Origin: CAYMEV01 sp964389675 [NCBI: uncultured Candidatus Sumerlaeota bacterium]
GTDB lineage: Bacteria > CAYMEV01
Reading direction: 5' to 3'
Assembly (NCBI GenBank): GCA_964389675.1
Contig: CAYMEV010000011.1
Location: forward strand, 1 to 64,000
Length of the DNA stretch: 64,000 bases
The position numbers and the translations under genes are program-made. Positions 9,570-18,257 of this stretch are shown here, piece after piece. The notes beneath the pieces are model-generated. The model did no database searches, was not told the DNA's origin, and worked only from the letters and a program-made list of their open reading frames with translations. Each line of letters starts with the position of its first letter. Within the stretch, counting starts at the first letter, position 1.

Positions 9570-10719
9570 TAATCAGTTTTGGGTCAACTCTTTCAAATTT
9601 CAGCGTCCTGCACACATCGCAGCCGCTCTGCTTCAGTATTTCAATGCTCAGTTTGCCCGTTCCCGTTGCAAATATCTTATTGCATCCAGTACAGCGGTAG
9701 TATCTGATCTTTGGATTTACTTCAAAGGTATATATATCTTCATTAAATATATCGCTTTCTGCAATTATTGATCTGCTTGTCTGACAGGTAGATATCAGGT
9801 AGAGATCGCTCTGGTTTGAATACAGGGAATTCCCCTGGTATTTATTGAACCCGGGAAGAACAGACTCAATAAGCAGATTCATCTTCAGAATATCTTTCTG
9901 TATGCTCAAAAGGTCCTCGCGCATGATCCTGGGCAGATTCAAATATATCTTCCTGCCGGTACCCCACTTAAGCATTTCTACAGCCCTGGATAAAAAGAGC
10001 CTCACTCCATTTGCAGTATAGGGCGGGTCTGTGAAAACTATATCATTGATATCAAGATAAGCAGGCTCCATTTTTTCCTTAAGGTCCATATTTGTTACAT
10101 TTACAGGGTATTTATGCTTCCCTGCAATATTTGAAATATAGCATGTAAGCCTTTGATCACATTCATAAACCCTTATCCTGCATGGTATCGTTCCATTCCG
10201 GAATATATGCTGCAGGTACAGGCATATTGTGATCGAAGTGATATCATCATCACCCAGTATTGCAATATCTCTGCCAATCAGGGAATCATCAAAAAGCATA
10301 TGCTGCACTCTGTTTATCTGAGTTTCAATAGTGGAATGAGACTGATCAAGTGACCTGTCAGGCACGGGCCTTTCTTTTGAAAATTCTGAAAGCTCCCTTT
10401 TGATCTTTTCAATAACCCCTGTTTCTAATCTCAGGCATTCTGCTTTTGCATGAAACAGGTTTTCAGATAAATGGACCCCTTTTTCTGTCAGCACCAGGCC
10501 TGATGCTCTGTTTAAAATACCTGAATTTTCAAATTCTTTCCTGATTGCAGCAACAACAGGAAGAGGCAGTCTTGAAAAACGGGCGATCTCCTTTGTGGAA
10601 CCAGGTCCCAGAAAGAACAGGCAAAACAGCACTCTCCTGATACCCTCTTCCTTCTCAGCAAGCCCAATACTATCTGATATATCTTTAACTTTATAAAAGG
10701 GGTTTTCTAGATAGGACAT
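9547..10719 (-). CDS. Branched-chain polyamine synthase (BpsA/DUF43)-like protein with C-terminal zinc ribbon
   Basis: 390-residue protein. Residues about 15-95 look like a winged-helix module. The central part resembles the DUF43 aminopropyltransferases that make branched polyamines in thermophiles: LGDDDITS (GDDD at 156-159) and TDPPYT (230-235). The acidic GDDD and DPP motifs belong to the aminopropyltransferase pocket. The C-terminus adds a CxxC...CxxC ribbon (C343, C346, C367, C370). It overlaps the RsgA fusion by 23 bases and follows the PpiC gene by six. A role in polyamine modification or ribosome-associated chemistry is inference. Confidence 0.7.
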   Translation of the reverse strand: MSYLENPFYKVKDISDSIGLAEKEEGIRRVLFCLFFLGPGSTKEIARFSRLPLPVVAAIRKEFENSGILNRASGLVLTEKGVHLSENLFHAKAECLRLETGVIEKIKRELSEFSKERPVPDRSLDQSHSTIETQINRVQHMLFDDSLIGRDIAILGDDDITSITICLYLQHIFRNGTIPCRIRVYECDQRLTCYISNIAGKHKYPVNVTNMDLKEKMEPAYLDINDIVFTDPPYTANGVRLFLSRAVEMLKWGTGRKIYLNLPRIMREDLLSIQKDILKMNLLIESVLPGFNKYQGNSLYSNQSDLYLISTCQTSRSIIAESDIFNEDIYTFEVNPKIRYYRCTGCNKIFATGTGKLSIEILKQSGCDVCRTLKFERVDPKLINAEKKQS

Positions 10720-10725
10720 TCAGTG

Positions 10726-11733
10726 CTATTGAAGTATCTCAACCTTGTATTTTTCTTGAAGCTCGGTAAAAAGCTCATTGACGAATTTGGATATCCTGCC
10801 CCTTTTAAGTGCATTTAAGATCTCTTCCCTTTTCTGGCCGAAATCATAAACACCCTCTCCCCTTTTATCTGTAACATAAATAATGTGATATCCAAACTTT
10901 GTTTTTACAGGTTCTGAGACTTTGCCTTTCTCCAGGCTGAAAGCAGAATCTTCAAATGGCTTCACCATCCTGCCTCTTTCAAAAAAACCCAGATCTCCGC
11001 CCTTTGATTTACTAGGGCAGTCCGAATACTCTTTAGCAATATTTTCAAAATCCTTGGAAGGATCCTTGATTTTGCCCTTTATCTCATTAATCCTTTTTAA
11101 TGCTTCTTCTTCGCCATACTTGTCAAAAGATACCAGGATATGCGAAGCCTTTACAGATTCTTTATGCTTAAATCTTTCTTTGTTGGAGTCATAGAAATCC
11201 TTGAGCTCCTGTTCTGTGGGATCGGTATAACCCCTTTCCTTGATGATCTTGTTAATTGCAAGCTCTCTGCTTATTTCCTTCTTAAAACTGTCCATGGTCA
11301 AACCCTGTTTGTTAATCAATTTTTCGAATGCTTCCATGGACTCAAAATTTTCTGTAATCTCTTTAATCCTTGTATTCAATTCCTCAGGAGACACAGCAAT
11401 ATTATTTTCAGCGATGTATAATTCAAGAACAGCATCATTGACAATTTTCCTGAGTATCTCTTTACTGTTGGCAGAAAGAACCTCCTGGGGTATATCCTCA
11501 ATCTTATGCCCGGTTAATGAAACAAGATCCTCTATCTTTTCATTAAGCTGTTTTTGTGTAATGACATCCGCGCCAATCCTCGCAACAATTTTTTCTTCAT
11601 CTTTAATAGCCTCAGTGGCCTTTTCTTCATCCTTGATTTCTTCACCAGTTTTTTCATCATTGGTTTCAGCTAAAGTAAAGGTAAACGAAAAAAATAAAAA
11701 TATTATCATACAAAAAATCAAAACTCTTTGCAT
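10726..11733 (-). CDS. PpiC/SurA-type periplasmic peptidyl-prolyl isomerase
   Basis: 335-residue parvulin-type foldase. A signal peptide (1-22, ending TLA) is followed by an acidic linker with a near-duplicated EIKDEEK / AIKDEEK. A SurA-N-like helical chaperone region (about 50-180) and one PpiC rotamase domain (about 192-290) follow, the latter with SVKASHILV, GGDLGFFERGRMVKPFE and KFGYHIIYV. It probably helps outer-membrane or secreted proteins fold. GGAGGAAG precedes the ATG, which lies 16 bases inside the upstream gene. Confidence 0.9.
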   Translation of the reverse strand: MQRVLIFCMIIFLFFSFTFTLAETNDEKTGEEIKDEEKATEAIKDEEKIVARIGADVITQKQLNEKIEDLVSLTGHKIEDIPQEVLSANSKEILRKIVNDAVLELYIAENNIAVSPEELNTRIKEITENFESMEAFEKLINKQGLTMDSFKKEISRELAINKIIKERGYTDPTEQELKDFYDSNKERFKHKESVKASHILVSFDKYGEEEALKRINEIKGKIKDPSKDFENIAKEYSDCPSKSKGGDLGFFERGRMVKPFEDSAFSLEKGKVSEPVKTKFGYHIIYVTDKRGEGVYDFGQKREEILNALKRGRISKFVNELFTELQEKYKVEILQ

Positions 11734-12413
11734 AAACTTCCTCCATTATTTATTTGTAAAATTCCCGATTCAGCAAAACATTCATATATATAATTGATTG
11801 CTTCAAAATCTGAGCTTTCATCTTCCAGTTTAATATATTTGCTATAGAAAATATCGATGCTGTTTTCAGGTATATCGCAAATCACAGATATTATAAGCAG
11901 GATCTTTGCCACCATGAAATCCAGGATCAGCCTTTTTCCGGGCTGATTATTATCAAGCTTTATCATCTTCTTCTTTATTAGGCGGTTAAAAGACATTGCC
12001 CGGCTTATCCTCGATCCGGAAAGCTTATTGAAAAGTATCGAATATTCCCTGTTGACTATATGTGAAATAAGGCCGTCACTTATAAGCAGATGGTCGCTTC
12101 TGCGGAAGCTGTCATCTGTATAACCGGACTCACAGCTCTTTTCAATATTTTTTATTGATATATGATAAAGCTCGCATAGGGTTATTAATTCATCAATAAC
12201 ATCCCCCTCTAAAAGACCTGCGGGATTATTCTTCAATATCAGGAGAAGAAGAACTGATGCAGGGCTGTATTCACAGCATCCGGGCAAATGGCTCAGGCTT
12301 CCAATACCATAGTGCTCATCTAATGAAAGAAGCCTTCTGCTTTCCATCATTCTCGATATGGAATCTTTTCCCAGATCAACTTCTTCCTTGCTAAACACGG
12401 CTGAATTCGCCAT
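11718..12413 (-). CDS. Hypothetical protein, conserved operon position unknown
   Basis: I do not recognise this protein (231 residues from the chosen start). It is predicted mostly helical, with a hydrophobic stretch (SPASVLLLLILKNNPAG) and a second one (DFMVAKILLIISVICDI), but no clear signal peptide or catalytic motif. The ATG at 12413 (MANSAVF) is preferred because GGGAG lies nine bases upstream. A longer reading from a TTG at 12434 lacks a ribosome binding site and would overlap the bactofilin gene by 44 bases. It sits between bactofilin and PpiC with overlaps on both sides, so a shared envelope role is possible but unproven. Confidence 0.6.
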   Translation of the reverse strand: MANSAVFSKEEVDLGKDSISRMMESRRLLSLDEHYGIGSLSHLPGCCEYSPASVLLLLILKNNPAGLLEGDVIDELITLCELYHISIKNIEKSCESGYTDDSFRRSDHLLISDGLISHIVNREYSILFNKLSGSRISRAMSFNRLIKKKMIKLDNNQPGKRLILDFMVAKILLIISVICDIPENSIDIFYSKYIKLEDESSDFEAINYIYECFAESGILQINNGGSLCKEF

Positions 12414-12822
12414 CAAATACTGCTCCCTCTTCAATTATGAATGTTTTTCCTTTAATACTTGAATTCACTGCACAGTTCGGGAAGAGCTTTACCATATTTT
12501 TGGCTATTATTTCCCCTCTGCATTTTCCATAGATAATGATATCCTGCGCTTCTACCCTGCCGTCAATCTGACTTCCTTCAAGGCTGACAACAGTGTTGTT
12601 GCAGATAATATTGCCTTTGAACCTGCCTGCAATAAATATTGCCTGGCTGGAGTTAATGTCCCCCTTGATATTGCATTGTCTTGATATAATGCTGAATGCA
12701 GACTCAGAATCCATTTCAGTTCTGGATAACAGCTTATTCTTGTTGATAAGGTCATCAGGCATTGTATGAAGATTTGCAGATTTAGAAAGCTTGTCAACCA
12801 TATCATTTATTTTCGAATTCAT
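12391..12822 (-). CDS. Bactofilin (DUF583)
   Basis: Bactofilins polymerise into cytoskeletal filaments or sheets without nucleotide and help set cell shape and localise envelope enzymes. The 143-residue protein has a disordered N-terminus and a right-handed beta-helix core with regular short strands, e.g. CNIKGDINSSQAIFIAGRF, VEAQDIIIYGKCRGEIIA and IIEEGAVFDGEF. The ATG at 12822 has AGAGAGG at six bases. A longer reading from TTG at 12885 has no such signal. First gene of the minus-strand operon that runs to the RsgA fusion. Confidence 0.88.
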   Translation of the reverse strand: MNSKINDMVDKLSKSANLHTMPDDLINKNKLLSRTEMDSESAFSIISRQCNIKGDINSSQAIFIAGRFKGNIICNNTVVSLEGSQIDGRVEAQDIIIYGKCRGEIIAKNMVKLFPNCAVNSSIKGKTFIIEEGAVFDGEFSRV

Positions 12823-12965
12823 AGAACACCTCTCTGTGTTATTGGAAAACCTGCCAGCAGACACATTTTCATTTAATGATCCCAATAAAGGGATATCATT
12901 AAAAAACTATTACTAATTAATATGAAAAGCAAGATATTTTATAAACCTTAAACTGAAAGAAGCTT

Positions 12966-12993
12966 TTGACTTTTTATCTTATACATATATTAT
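12966..12993 (+). promoter_or_regulatory. Predicted sigma-70-type promoter of DUF4416 gene
   Basis: TTGACT (12966-12971), 16-base spacer, TATTAT (12988-12993). Transcription would begin about eight bases before the ATG at 13008, leaving almost no leader. A second TATAAT-like hexamer at 12999-13004 touches the start codon. No ribosome binding site is visible. Confidence 0.55.
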
Positions 12994-13007
12994 CTGTATA
13001 TAATTTC

Positions 13008-13532
13008 ATGATTAATGATATAAAAAAGATAAAAGCCTGTATATTTTTTGCATTAATGGCCAGGACAAACGATGAAATGGACAGATTCTCCTCATTGTAT
13101 TCAAAGGAGATAAATGCAAATATTATTTATTCCAGCAATACAGTTATTTTTACGGACTTCAGCTGTTATTACAATAAAGAGATGGGTAATAAGATCTTTA
13201 AGAAACTGTTTTTGACCGACAAAATAGTAGACTGTCATAAAATCTCATCTCTGAAGGACATCTCAAATAATCTCGAAACAAGATTTTCCACTGATAATAA
13301 AAGAATTTTCAATATTGACCCCGGCTATATGAACTCTCATCAGATAGTACTTCTTACCACCAAGTTCTCACCGCACAGGATACCCATAGACGCCCAGCTG
13401 TGGGCAGAGATAACTCTTCTCAGGCACAACAGGATGTGGTACCCGCTTCTTTGGACATATAAGGATTACAGGTCAGAGGAATTCATATCATTCTTTGATG
13501 AAGCCAGGATAATTATAAAAAAGTCGGGTTAA
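13008..13532 (+). CDS. DUF4416 family protein
   Basis: 174-residue member of DUF4416, a family of unknown function. Recognisable landmarks are FTDFSCYYNKEMG, FNIDPGYMNSHQIVLLTTK, HRI and WTYKDYRSEEF. No catalytic mechanism is known. The ATG at 13008 is chosen over an upstream TTG because the family begins about ten residues before the KACIFFAL strand and a promoter fits just before it. No ribosome binding site is present, so the mRNA may be nearly leaderless. It leads a co-directional run with two radical SAM genes and an acyltransferase. Confidence 0.8.
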   Translation: MINDIKKIKACIFFALMARTNDEMDRFSSLYSKEINANIIYSSNTVIFTDFSCYYNKEMGNKIFKKLFLTDKIVDCHKISSLKDISNNLETRFSTDNKRIFNIDPGYMNSHQIVLLTTKFSPHRIPIDAQLWAEITLLRHNRMWYPLLWTYKDYRSEEFISFFDEARIIIKKSG

Positions 13533-13540
13533 TACAGGAT

Positions 13541-15049
13541 ATGGATAGAAAAGTAACACTTCTTTCTCCCTATACTGATCTGACATCTTTCGGACTGCGT
13601 TCTGTCTCGGCAAACCTGAAAAAAAGCGGCATAGGGACATCTATTGTCTTTATGATCGACCCGGAAGACCTGCATATAAAATCCAACAGGCAAATGAATT
13701 TCTACAGTGAAAAGATCATACAGGAGATAGCTGAAATCTCGGAAGGCTCCTTGTTCATCGGAATCTCATTAATGTCCTGCTTCTTTGATAAAATCAGAGA
13801 CCTGACTGTACGTTTGAAAAATTATACTGACATTCCGGTTGTATGGGGAGGGATCCATGCTTTCATAGACTGGGAGGAATCATGCCGATATGCTGATTTT
13901 ACGGTTGTGGGAGATGGCGAGATCACCGCCTGCAGGCTTGCTTCCCTGCTTCTGGAAAAGGATAGAGATAATATTAAGGAATCTGACATTAAAAGCATAC
14001 CCAACCTCACTTATGCCAAAAAAGGGGAATTAATATATAAATCTGACACTCTGGGGCTTGTTATTGAAAATCTTGATTCCATCCCCATACCGGATATAGA
14101 TCCCGAAAACAAATATTTAACCTGGAACAATGAATTAATCCCTTTTACCAGTGAATATTACTATGATTTTCAGATAAAGAATCCATTATACGGCCTTGAA
14201 GGTGAAATATACTATCAGACATTGTCTTCCAGAGGATGCCCGCATTCCTGTACATACTGCTCCAATAATCTCCTCAGGAGATTGAGCAGGGGAAAATACC
14301 TGAGGTTCAGAAGCCCAGGGCATATAATCGAGGAGCTCCGGCTTGCAATTAAGATATATGATAAAACATCCTACATAGTGTTCAGTGATGATTCTTTCTT
14401 TGCAATGTCCAGAAAGAATATTGCTGAATTTGCATCTCTCTATAAAAAACTGATCAAGCTTCCCTTCAGATGCCTTGTTTCACCTACAACTATAGATGAA
14501 GAAAAACTGGATTTATTCGTTGAATGCGGCCTGAAAAGCATTCAGATGGGTATTGAATCCGGATCGCCTGAAACACTTGAATTATATAAAAGAGCTGGAA
14601 GCCTGAAGGCTGTTGAAAATTCAATAAATATGCTGAACAGGTTCAAGGACAGGATTGATCCTCCAATATATGATTTTATAGTGGATAATCCTTTTGAACC
14701 TGAAAAAAACAGGATCGAAACGCTAAAATTTATGCTTAATATTCCCAGGCCTTTCAGAATTCAGCTATTTTCATTAATATTATTTCCAAAAACAGAGCTT
14801 TATGATAAATACATTAAAGAAAACCTGTCAAACAGCAGGAGCATTGATATTAAAAACAGGCAGTTTTTTGAAATTGAAATTAATTATATAAATATTCTCA
14901 TGATAATGATAAGAAAAAACTTTCCATTACCGATAATAAAGATCTTTTCAAATAAGCTGGCCATAAGGCTTTTTGGTTTCAGGCCAGTTGGCCGTGCTCT
15001 TTATCTGCTTATTGCAGCTTTAAAAAAAATAAAAAGGATCTATTCATGA
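13541..15049 (+). CDS. B12-binding-type radical SAM protein
   Basis: 502-residue radical SAM enzyme. The N-terminal half (about 1-145) resembles the cobalamin-binding Rossmann domain of the BchE-like class (VVWGGIHAFIDWEE, VVGDGE). The [4Fe-4S] motif is C233-x3-C237-x2-C240 in RGCPHSCTYCSNN, followed by a TIM-barrel core (FSDDSF, MGIESGSPETL). This class methylates or rearranges unactivated carbons of lipids and cofactors; the substrate here is unknown. It starts eight bases after the DUF4416 stop and overlaps the next radical SAM gene by four bases. Confidence 0.88.
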   Translation: MDRKVTLLSPYTDLTSFGLRSVSANLKKSGIGTSIVFMIDPEDLHIKSNRQMNFYSEKIIQEIAEISEGSLFIGISLMSCFFDKIRDLTVRLKNYTDIPVVWGGIHAFIDWEESCRYADFTVVGDGEITACRLASLLLEKDRDNIKESDIKSIPNLTYAKKGELIYKSDTLGLVIENLDSIPIPDIDPENKYLTWNNELIPFTSEYYYDFQIKNPLYGLEGEIYYQTLSSRGCPHSCTYCSNNLLRRLSRGKYLRFRSPGHIIEELRLAIKIYDKTSYIVFSDDSFFAMSRKNIAEFASLYKKLIKLPFRCLVSPTTIDEEKLDLFVECGLKSIQMGIESGSPETLELYKRAGSLKAVENSINMLNRFKDRIDPPIYDFIVDNPFEPEKNRIETLKFMLNIPRPFRIQLFSLILFPKTELYDKYIKENLSNSRSIDIKNRQFFEIEINYINILMIMIRKNFPLPIIKIFSNKLAIRLFGFRPVGRALYLLIAALKKIKRIYS

Positions 15050-16368
15050 AAATTCTATTTCTGCAGTCATATACATATGGAAAAGAAAATATCATATACC
15101 CCATAGGGATTGTAAATATCGGAACTGTATTAAAACAGGAGAAACACAATGTAAAGCTTATTGACCTGAACCTTTTGGGTGAGTCATATATGCCTGAGGT
15201 CAGGGGTATTATAAACAGTTTTGATCCTGATATAATCGGTGTATCAATAAGGAATATTGATTCCACTCATGAAAGCAGGGTAAAGTTCTTTTATGAATAT
15301 GTCCCTTCACTAATAAAACTGATAAAAGATTCGAAAGAAAGCGCTCTTTTAATAGCAGGCGGTCCTGGTTTCAGCCTTTTTTCAAAAGAGATAATGGGTG
15401 AGAACCCTGAAATTGATTTTGGAATTATAGGCGAGGGAGAACAAACCATTCTTAGACTGCTTCTGAATATGGATGACCTGGATAATGTCGAGAATATTTG
15501 TTTCAGGAAGGAAAGTGAAGTTGTTTTCACGCCAAGAAACTATAAAAATGAGATATTTGAGTATATCAGCCCTGACTATTCCCTTTTATCACCTTCTCAG
15601 TATTATAAGGATGGAGAATATGCAATTGGAATTGAGACAAAAAGAGGGTGCGCCATGAAATGCTCATACTGCTCATATCCATATCTTAATGGTTCCAGTT
15701 TCAGATACAGAAAAACCAGCCTTATTCTGGATGATATAAAAAAGCTGTATCATGAATACGGCATCCGGAGCTTTACTTTCATTGATTCAGTATTCAACCG
15801 CCCGTTGAAATACAGCATTGATCTTGTATTGGGCATAAAAGAAATGAACCTCCCGGTAAACTGGTCTGCATGGTTCTCCGAACAGGGCTTTACCAGGGAT
15901 TATGCAAAATTGTGCAACGAAGCAGGGTGCAATTTCTTTACATTTTCTCCTGATGGTTTCTCAAAAGAGACGCTTATTGCACTTAAAAAGGGAATTAAAA
16001 CAAGCGAGATAGTAAAGATGCCTTATATAATGAAGGATTTTAAGAACATATCAATAATAATAAACTTTTTCAGGTTTCCTCCCAATCAGACCCTGATGGG
16101 ATTTATCAGGCTTCTGGTCTTCTACATTAAGACCAAACTGATCCTCAAGGGGAAGCTGAGAGGAATTGGTTTAAACAGGATCAGGATTGAACCCTTTACT
16201 GATATTTACAAAAGGGCTCTGAATGAAGGCATTATTGAAAAGGAAAGAAGCCTGCTTCGGCCTGTATTTTACAAAAACAGGAGAATGCACATATTTGAAA
16301 ATGCATTTAATATCCTTATCACTGTAAAGAACTTTTTAAAGGATGCATTCCGGCACAGCAGGCCATGA
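15046..16368 (+). CDS. B12-binding-type radical SAM protein
   Basis: 440-residue radical SAM protein. The N-terminal region (1-150) has the B12-binding layout (YPIGIVNIGTVLKQ, LLIAGGPGFSLF, GIIGEGEQTIL). The cluster motif is C202-x3-C206-x2-C209 (KRGCAMKCSYCSYP). The barrel continues with FIDSVFNRP and an FSPDGFS strand, where family members often show a glycine-rich or ESG motif. It overlaps its neighbours by ATGA at both ends, so three genes are probably translated together. Substrate not identifiable. Confidence 0.87.
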   Translation: MKILFLQSYTYGKENIIYPIGIVNIGTVLKQEKHNVKLIDLNLLGESYMPEVRGIINSFDPDIIGVSIRNIDSTHESRVKFFYEYVPSLIKLIKDSKESALLIAGGPGFSLFSKEIMGENPEIDFGIIGEGEQTILRLLLNMDDLDNVENICFRKESEVVFTPRNYKNEIFEYISPDYSLLSPSQYYKDGEYAIGIETKRGCAMKCSYCSYPYLNGSSFRYRKTSLILDDIKKLYHEYGIRSFTFIDSVFNRPLKYSIDLVLGIKEMNLPVNWSAWFSEQGFTRDYAKLCNEAGCNFFTFSPDGFSKETLIALKKGIKTSEIVKMPYIMKDFKNISIIINFFRFPPNQTLMGFIRLLVFYIKTKLILKGKLRGIGLNRIRIEPFTDIYKRALNEGIIEKERSLLRPVFYKNRRMHIFENAFNILITVKNFLKDAFRHSRP

Positions 16369-17258
16369 AGACGAATGAATCTTTCCTGAGGGACCTGGCA
16401 AGGCTTGTTGTATGGTATCCCATAAGGTATATCATTGCTGTTCTTCCCTTAAGGGTTTCTTTTAAGATTATTGACCTTATCTCTTTTATTCATTATTTAA
16501 TCCTCCCTCGTGAAAAGATCAGAATACTGGAATATAATATATCCCTGATAAATCCTGGACTGGAATCCAGTCAAAAATCCATTATTAAAAAGTATATAAA
16601 AAATCATTACAGAAACCAGCTGTTCATCTTCTGCATCAAGAAGCTGAAAGCAGAAAAAGGAATAATAGCTGCCGATAAATCCATAAATATCATCAGGGAT
16701 GCTCAGAAATCCAGGACCGGGGTAATTATAATCCATCTTCATTTCTGCATTCCTCAGCTGGCATTATTGTATTTTAATTCTCTCGGCTATGAAACAGGCC
16801 AGATATACCATATCAATGATGAAGATATCTCTTGTGTGGGAGAAAAGGTTCAAAAACGGATACGTGAAAAGCTCGAAAGAAAAATTGGCTCAAGAATGTT
16901 TCCGGCAAGGTTCTTTATACGCGATGTAATCAAATGGCTAAATGAAGGCAAAATACTTTTTATTTCAGGAGATGGCGCAGGCTATGGAAGAAATTTCGGA
17001 AAAACCGCTGAATCTCTCCTTTTTGGAAACAGATACGATTTTCCTGCTGATTATGTCAGAATTGCACAGAAAACTGGCAGTATACTGTTAAGCATGGAGA
17101 TTTCAGAACTTAAACCTTATCATTACAGGGCTTTTTTCAGGCCGTTTCCGAAGGGTGCAAGCACACAGGCCGCTATTCAATGGTATTCAGAAGAGGCTGA
17201 AAATCAGATAAGCAAAGCACCTCATTCATGGCATTTCCTGGACTGGAAAAGAGATTAG
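16365..17258 (+). CDS. LpxL/HtrB-like acyltransferase family protein, altered catalytic motif
   Basis: 297-residue protein of the lipid A late-acyltransferase fold. It has an N-terminal membrane-associated helix (about 15-45) and SRTGVIIIHLHF aligning with the family's G-hhh-xxHxGxxE segment. ISGDGAGYG follows. Late acyltransferases use an H-x4-E/D dyad (usually HFGNWE). Here the motif reads HFCIPQ, so the acidic residue is Gln. It could be catalytically changed or a binding protein. It overlaps the upstream radical SAM gene by ATGA and the converging FHA gene by four bases. Confidence 0.75.
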   Translation: MKTNESFLRDLARLVVWYPIRYIIAVLPLRVSFKIIDLISFIHYLILPREKIRILEYNISLINPGLESSQKSIIKKYIKNHYRNQLFIFCIKKLKAEKGIIAADKSINIIRDAQKSRTGVIIIHLHFCIPQLALLYFNSLGYETGQIYHINDEDISCVGEKVQKRIREKLERKIGSRMFPARFFIRDVIKWLNEGKILFISGDGAGYGRNFGKTAESLLFGNRYDFPADYVRIAQKTGSILLSMEISELKPYHYRAFFRPFPKGASTQAAIQWYSEEAENQISKAPHSWHFLDWKRD

Positions 17259-18106
17259 AAAACCCTAAACTTGAAATATGTATTAGCGATCTGTATTATA
17301 TCCCCATCTCCGACGGACATGCAGTTTTCAACCCGATTCCCGTTTACAAATGTACCATTTGTGCTTTTTAGGTCTTCTATAATAAAACACCCCTCATCCT
17401 TTGAATATTTGATTATAGCATGTTTTTTGCTCATCCTTGGGTCCATAACGGATATATCCGTAAATCCCCTTCCTATGCTTGCCTCTTCATCTTTGTTTAT
17501 TTCAAAGGTAATACTCTCGTCGTCAGATTCCATGATTAAACTGGCCCTGGAAACATTTAAAGCTATGCTTTCATCATCTTTTTTCTCAGCATAATCTTTC
17601 CATTTCTCTTTATTATTGCCGATATTAAGTTCAAGTGTTTCCGCACCTGAAGTCAGTTCTCTCTCTTTGGAGGCTTCATTATTGAACAGGTATCCATCAA
17701 GATAAATCAATCTCATATTCTCTTTATTAATGCTGTCTCCAAGGGAGAGAAGCTTTTTACCCGCTGCAAGATTATTAACAGAGACATTTTTCTTTTCATT
17801 TATGAAAAGATACCCGCCAGGAGTCTTCTGGAGCACAAAATCAGGGTCTTTATTTTCCTGAAGAAGCTCACCATCCTTAATCTTAAAACCATAATAATTT
17901 TCCTGCAAAAGGAGGCTCCTGCCATTTACAATGAGATAGTGGAAAGGCTTATAATCCGGTTTTTTAACCGGATTATACGGCAGTATCTGTGAATCCTTGT
18001 ATAAAAGTATATTTTTACACCTTGGACATTTAAATGCTACATTGTTTTTATTTTTTTTGCTTTTTATTTTAAGCCTTGACTGACAGTATACACATCTTAA
18101 TTCCAT
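17255..18106 (-). CDS. Zinc-ribbon and FHA-domain protein
   Basis: 283-residue signalling-type protein. An N-terminal ribbon (C5/C8 in RCVYCQ, then CPRC) is followed by a middle region with beta-rich GYLF-type segments. A C-terminal FHA domain (about 205-283) contains the core IGRGFTDISV, SKKHAIIKY and KSTNGTFVNGNRV, which bind phosphothreonine peptides. The start at 18106 (MELRCVYC) is preferred. GGAGGAAAGGA lies upstream, though the spacing is long (13-18 bases); an in-frame ATG at 18139 would add 11 residues. No Ser/Thr kinase gene is nearby. Confidence 0.8.
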   Translation of the reverse strand: MELRCVYCQSRLKIKSKKNKNNVAFKCPRCKNILLYKDSQILPYNPVKKPDYKPFHYLIVNGRSLLLQENYYGFKIKDGELLQENKDPDFVLQKTPGGYLFINEKKNVSVNNLAAGKKLLSLGDSINKENMRLIYLDGYLFNNEASKERELTSGAETLELNIGNNKEKWKDYAEKKDDESIALNVSRASLIMESDDESITFEINKDEEASIGRGFTDISVMDPRMSKKHAIIKYSKDEGCFIIEDLKSTNGTFVNGNRVENCMSVGDGDIIQIANTYFKFRVF

Positions 18107-18193
18107 AATTTTAAGGTTTTCCTTTCCTCCATAATACATTCAGCAATTAATTAATCAACATTTTTAATGAAGAGTCCTTAATATTATTTACTC

Positions 18194-18222
18194 TTGACTG
18201 AAGACAGGCAAAATATTAATAT
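18194..18222 (+). promoter_or_regulatory. Possible promoter of cyclophilin gene
   Basis: TTGACT (18194-18199) with a 17-base spacer to TAATAT (18217-18222), about 35 bases before the ATG. AAGGAG lies ten to twelve bases from the start codon. Confidence 0.45.
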
Positions 18223-18257
18223 CTTTAATATAGTACCTGTCAAGGAGCGTTAATTTA

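Noticed and set aside
11240-11797. 185-residue plus-strand reading frame
   Set aside because: Antisense to the PpiC gene, low-complexity Ser/Phe-rich translation, no ribosome binding site; a shadow of the real gene.
11718-12434. Longer start of the unknown gene at a TTG
   Set aside because: No ribosome binding site and excessive overlap; the ATG at 12413 is better placed.
12391-12885. Longer bactofilin start at a TTG
   Set aside because: The inner ATG at 12822 has a strong AGAGAGG site six bases upstream; the TTG has none.
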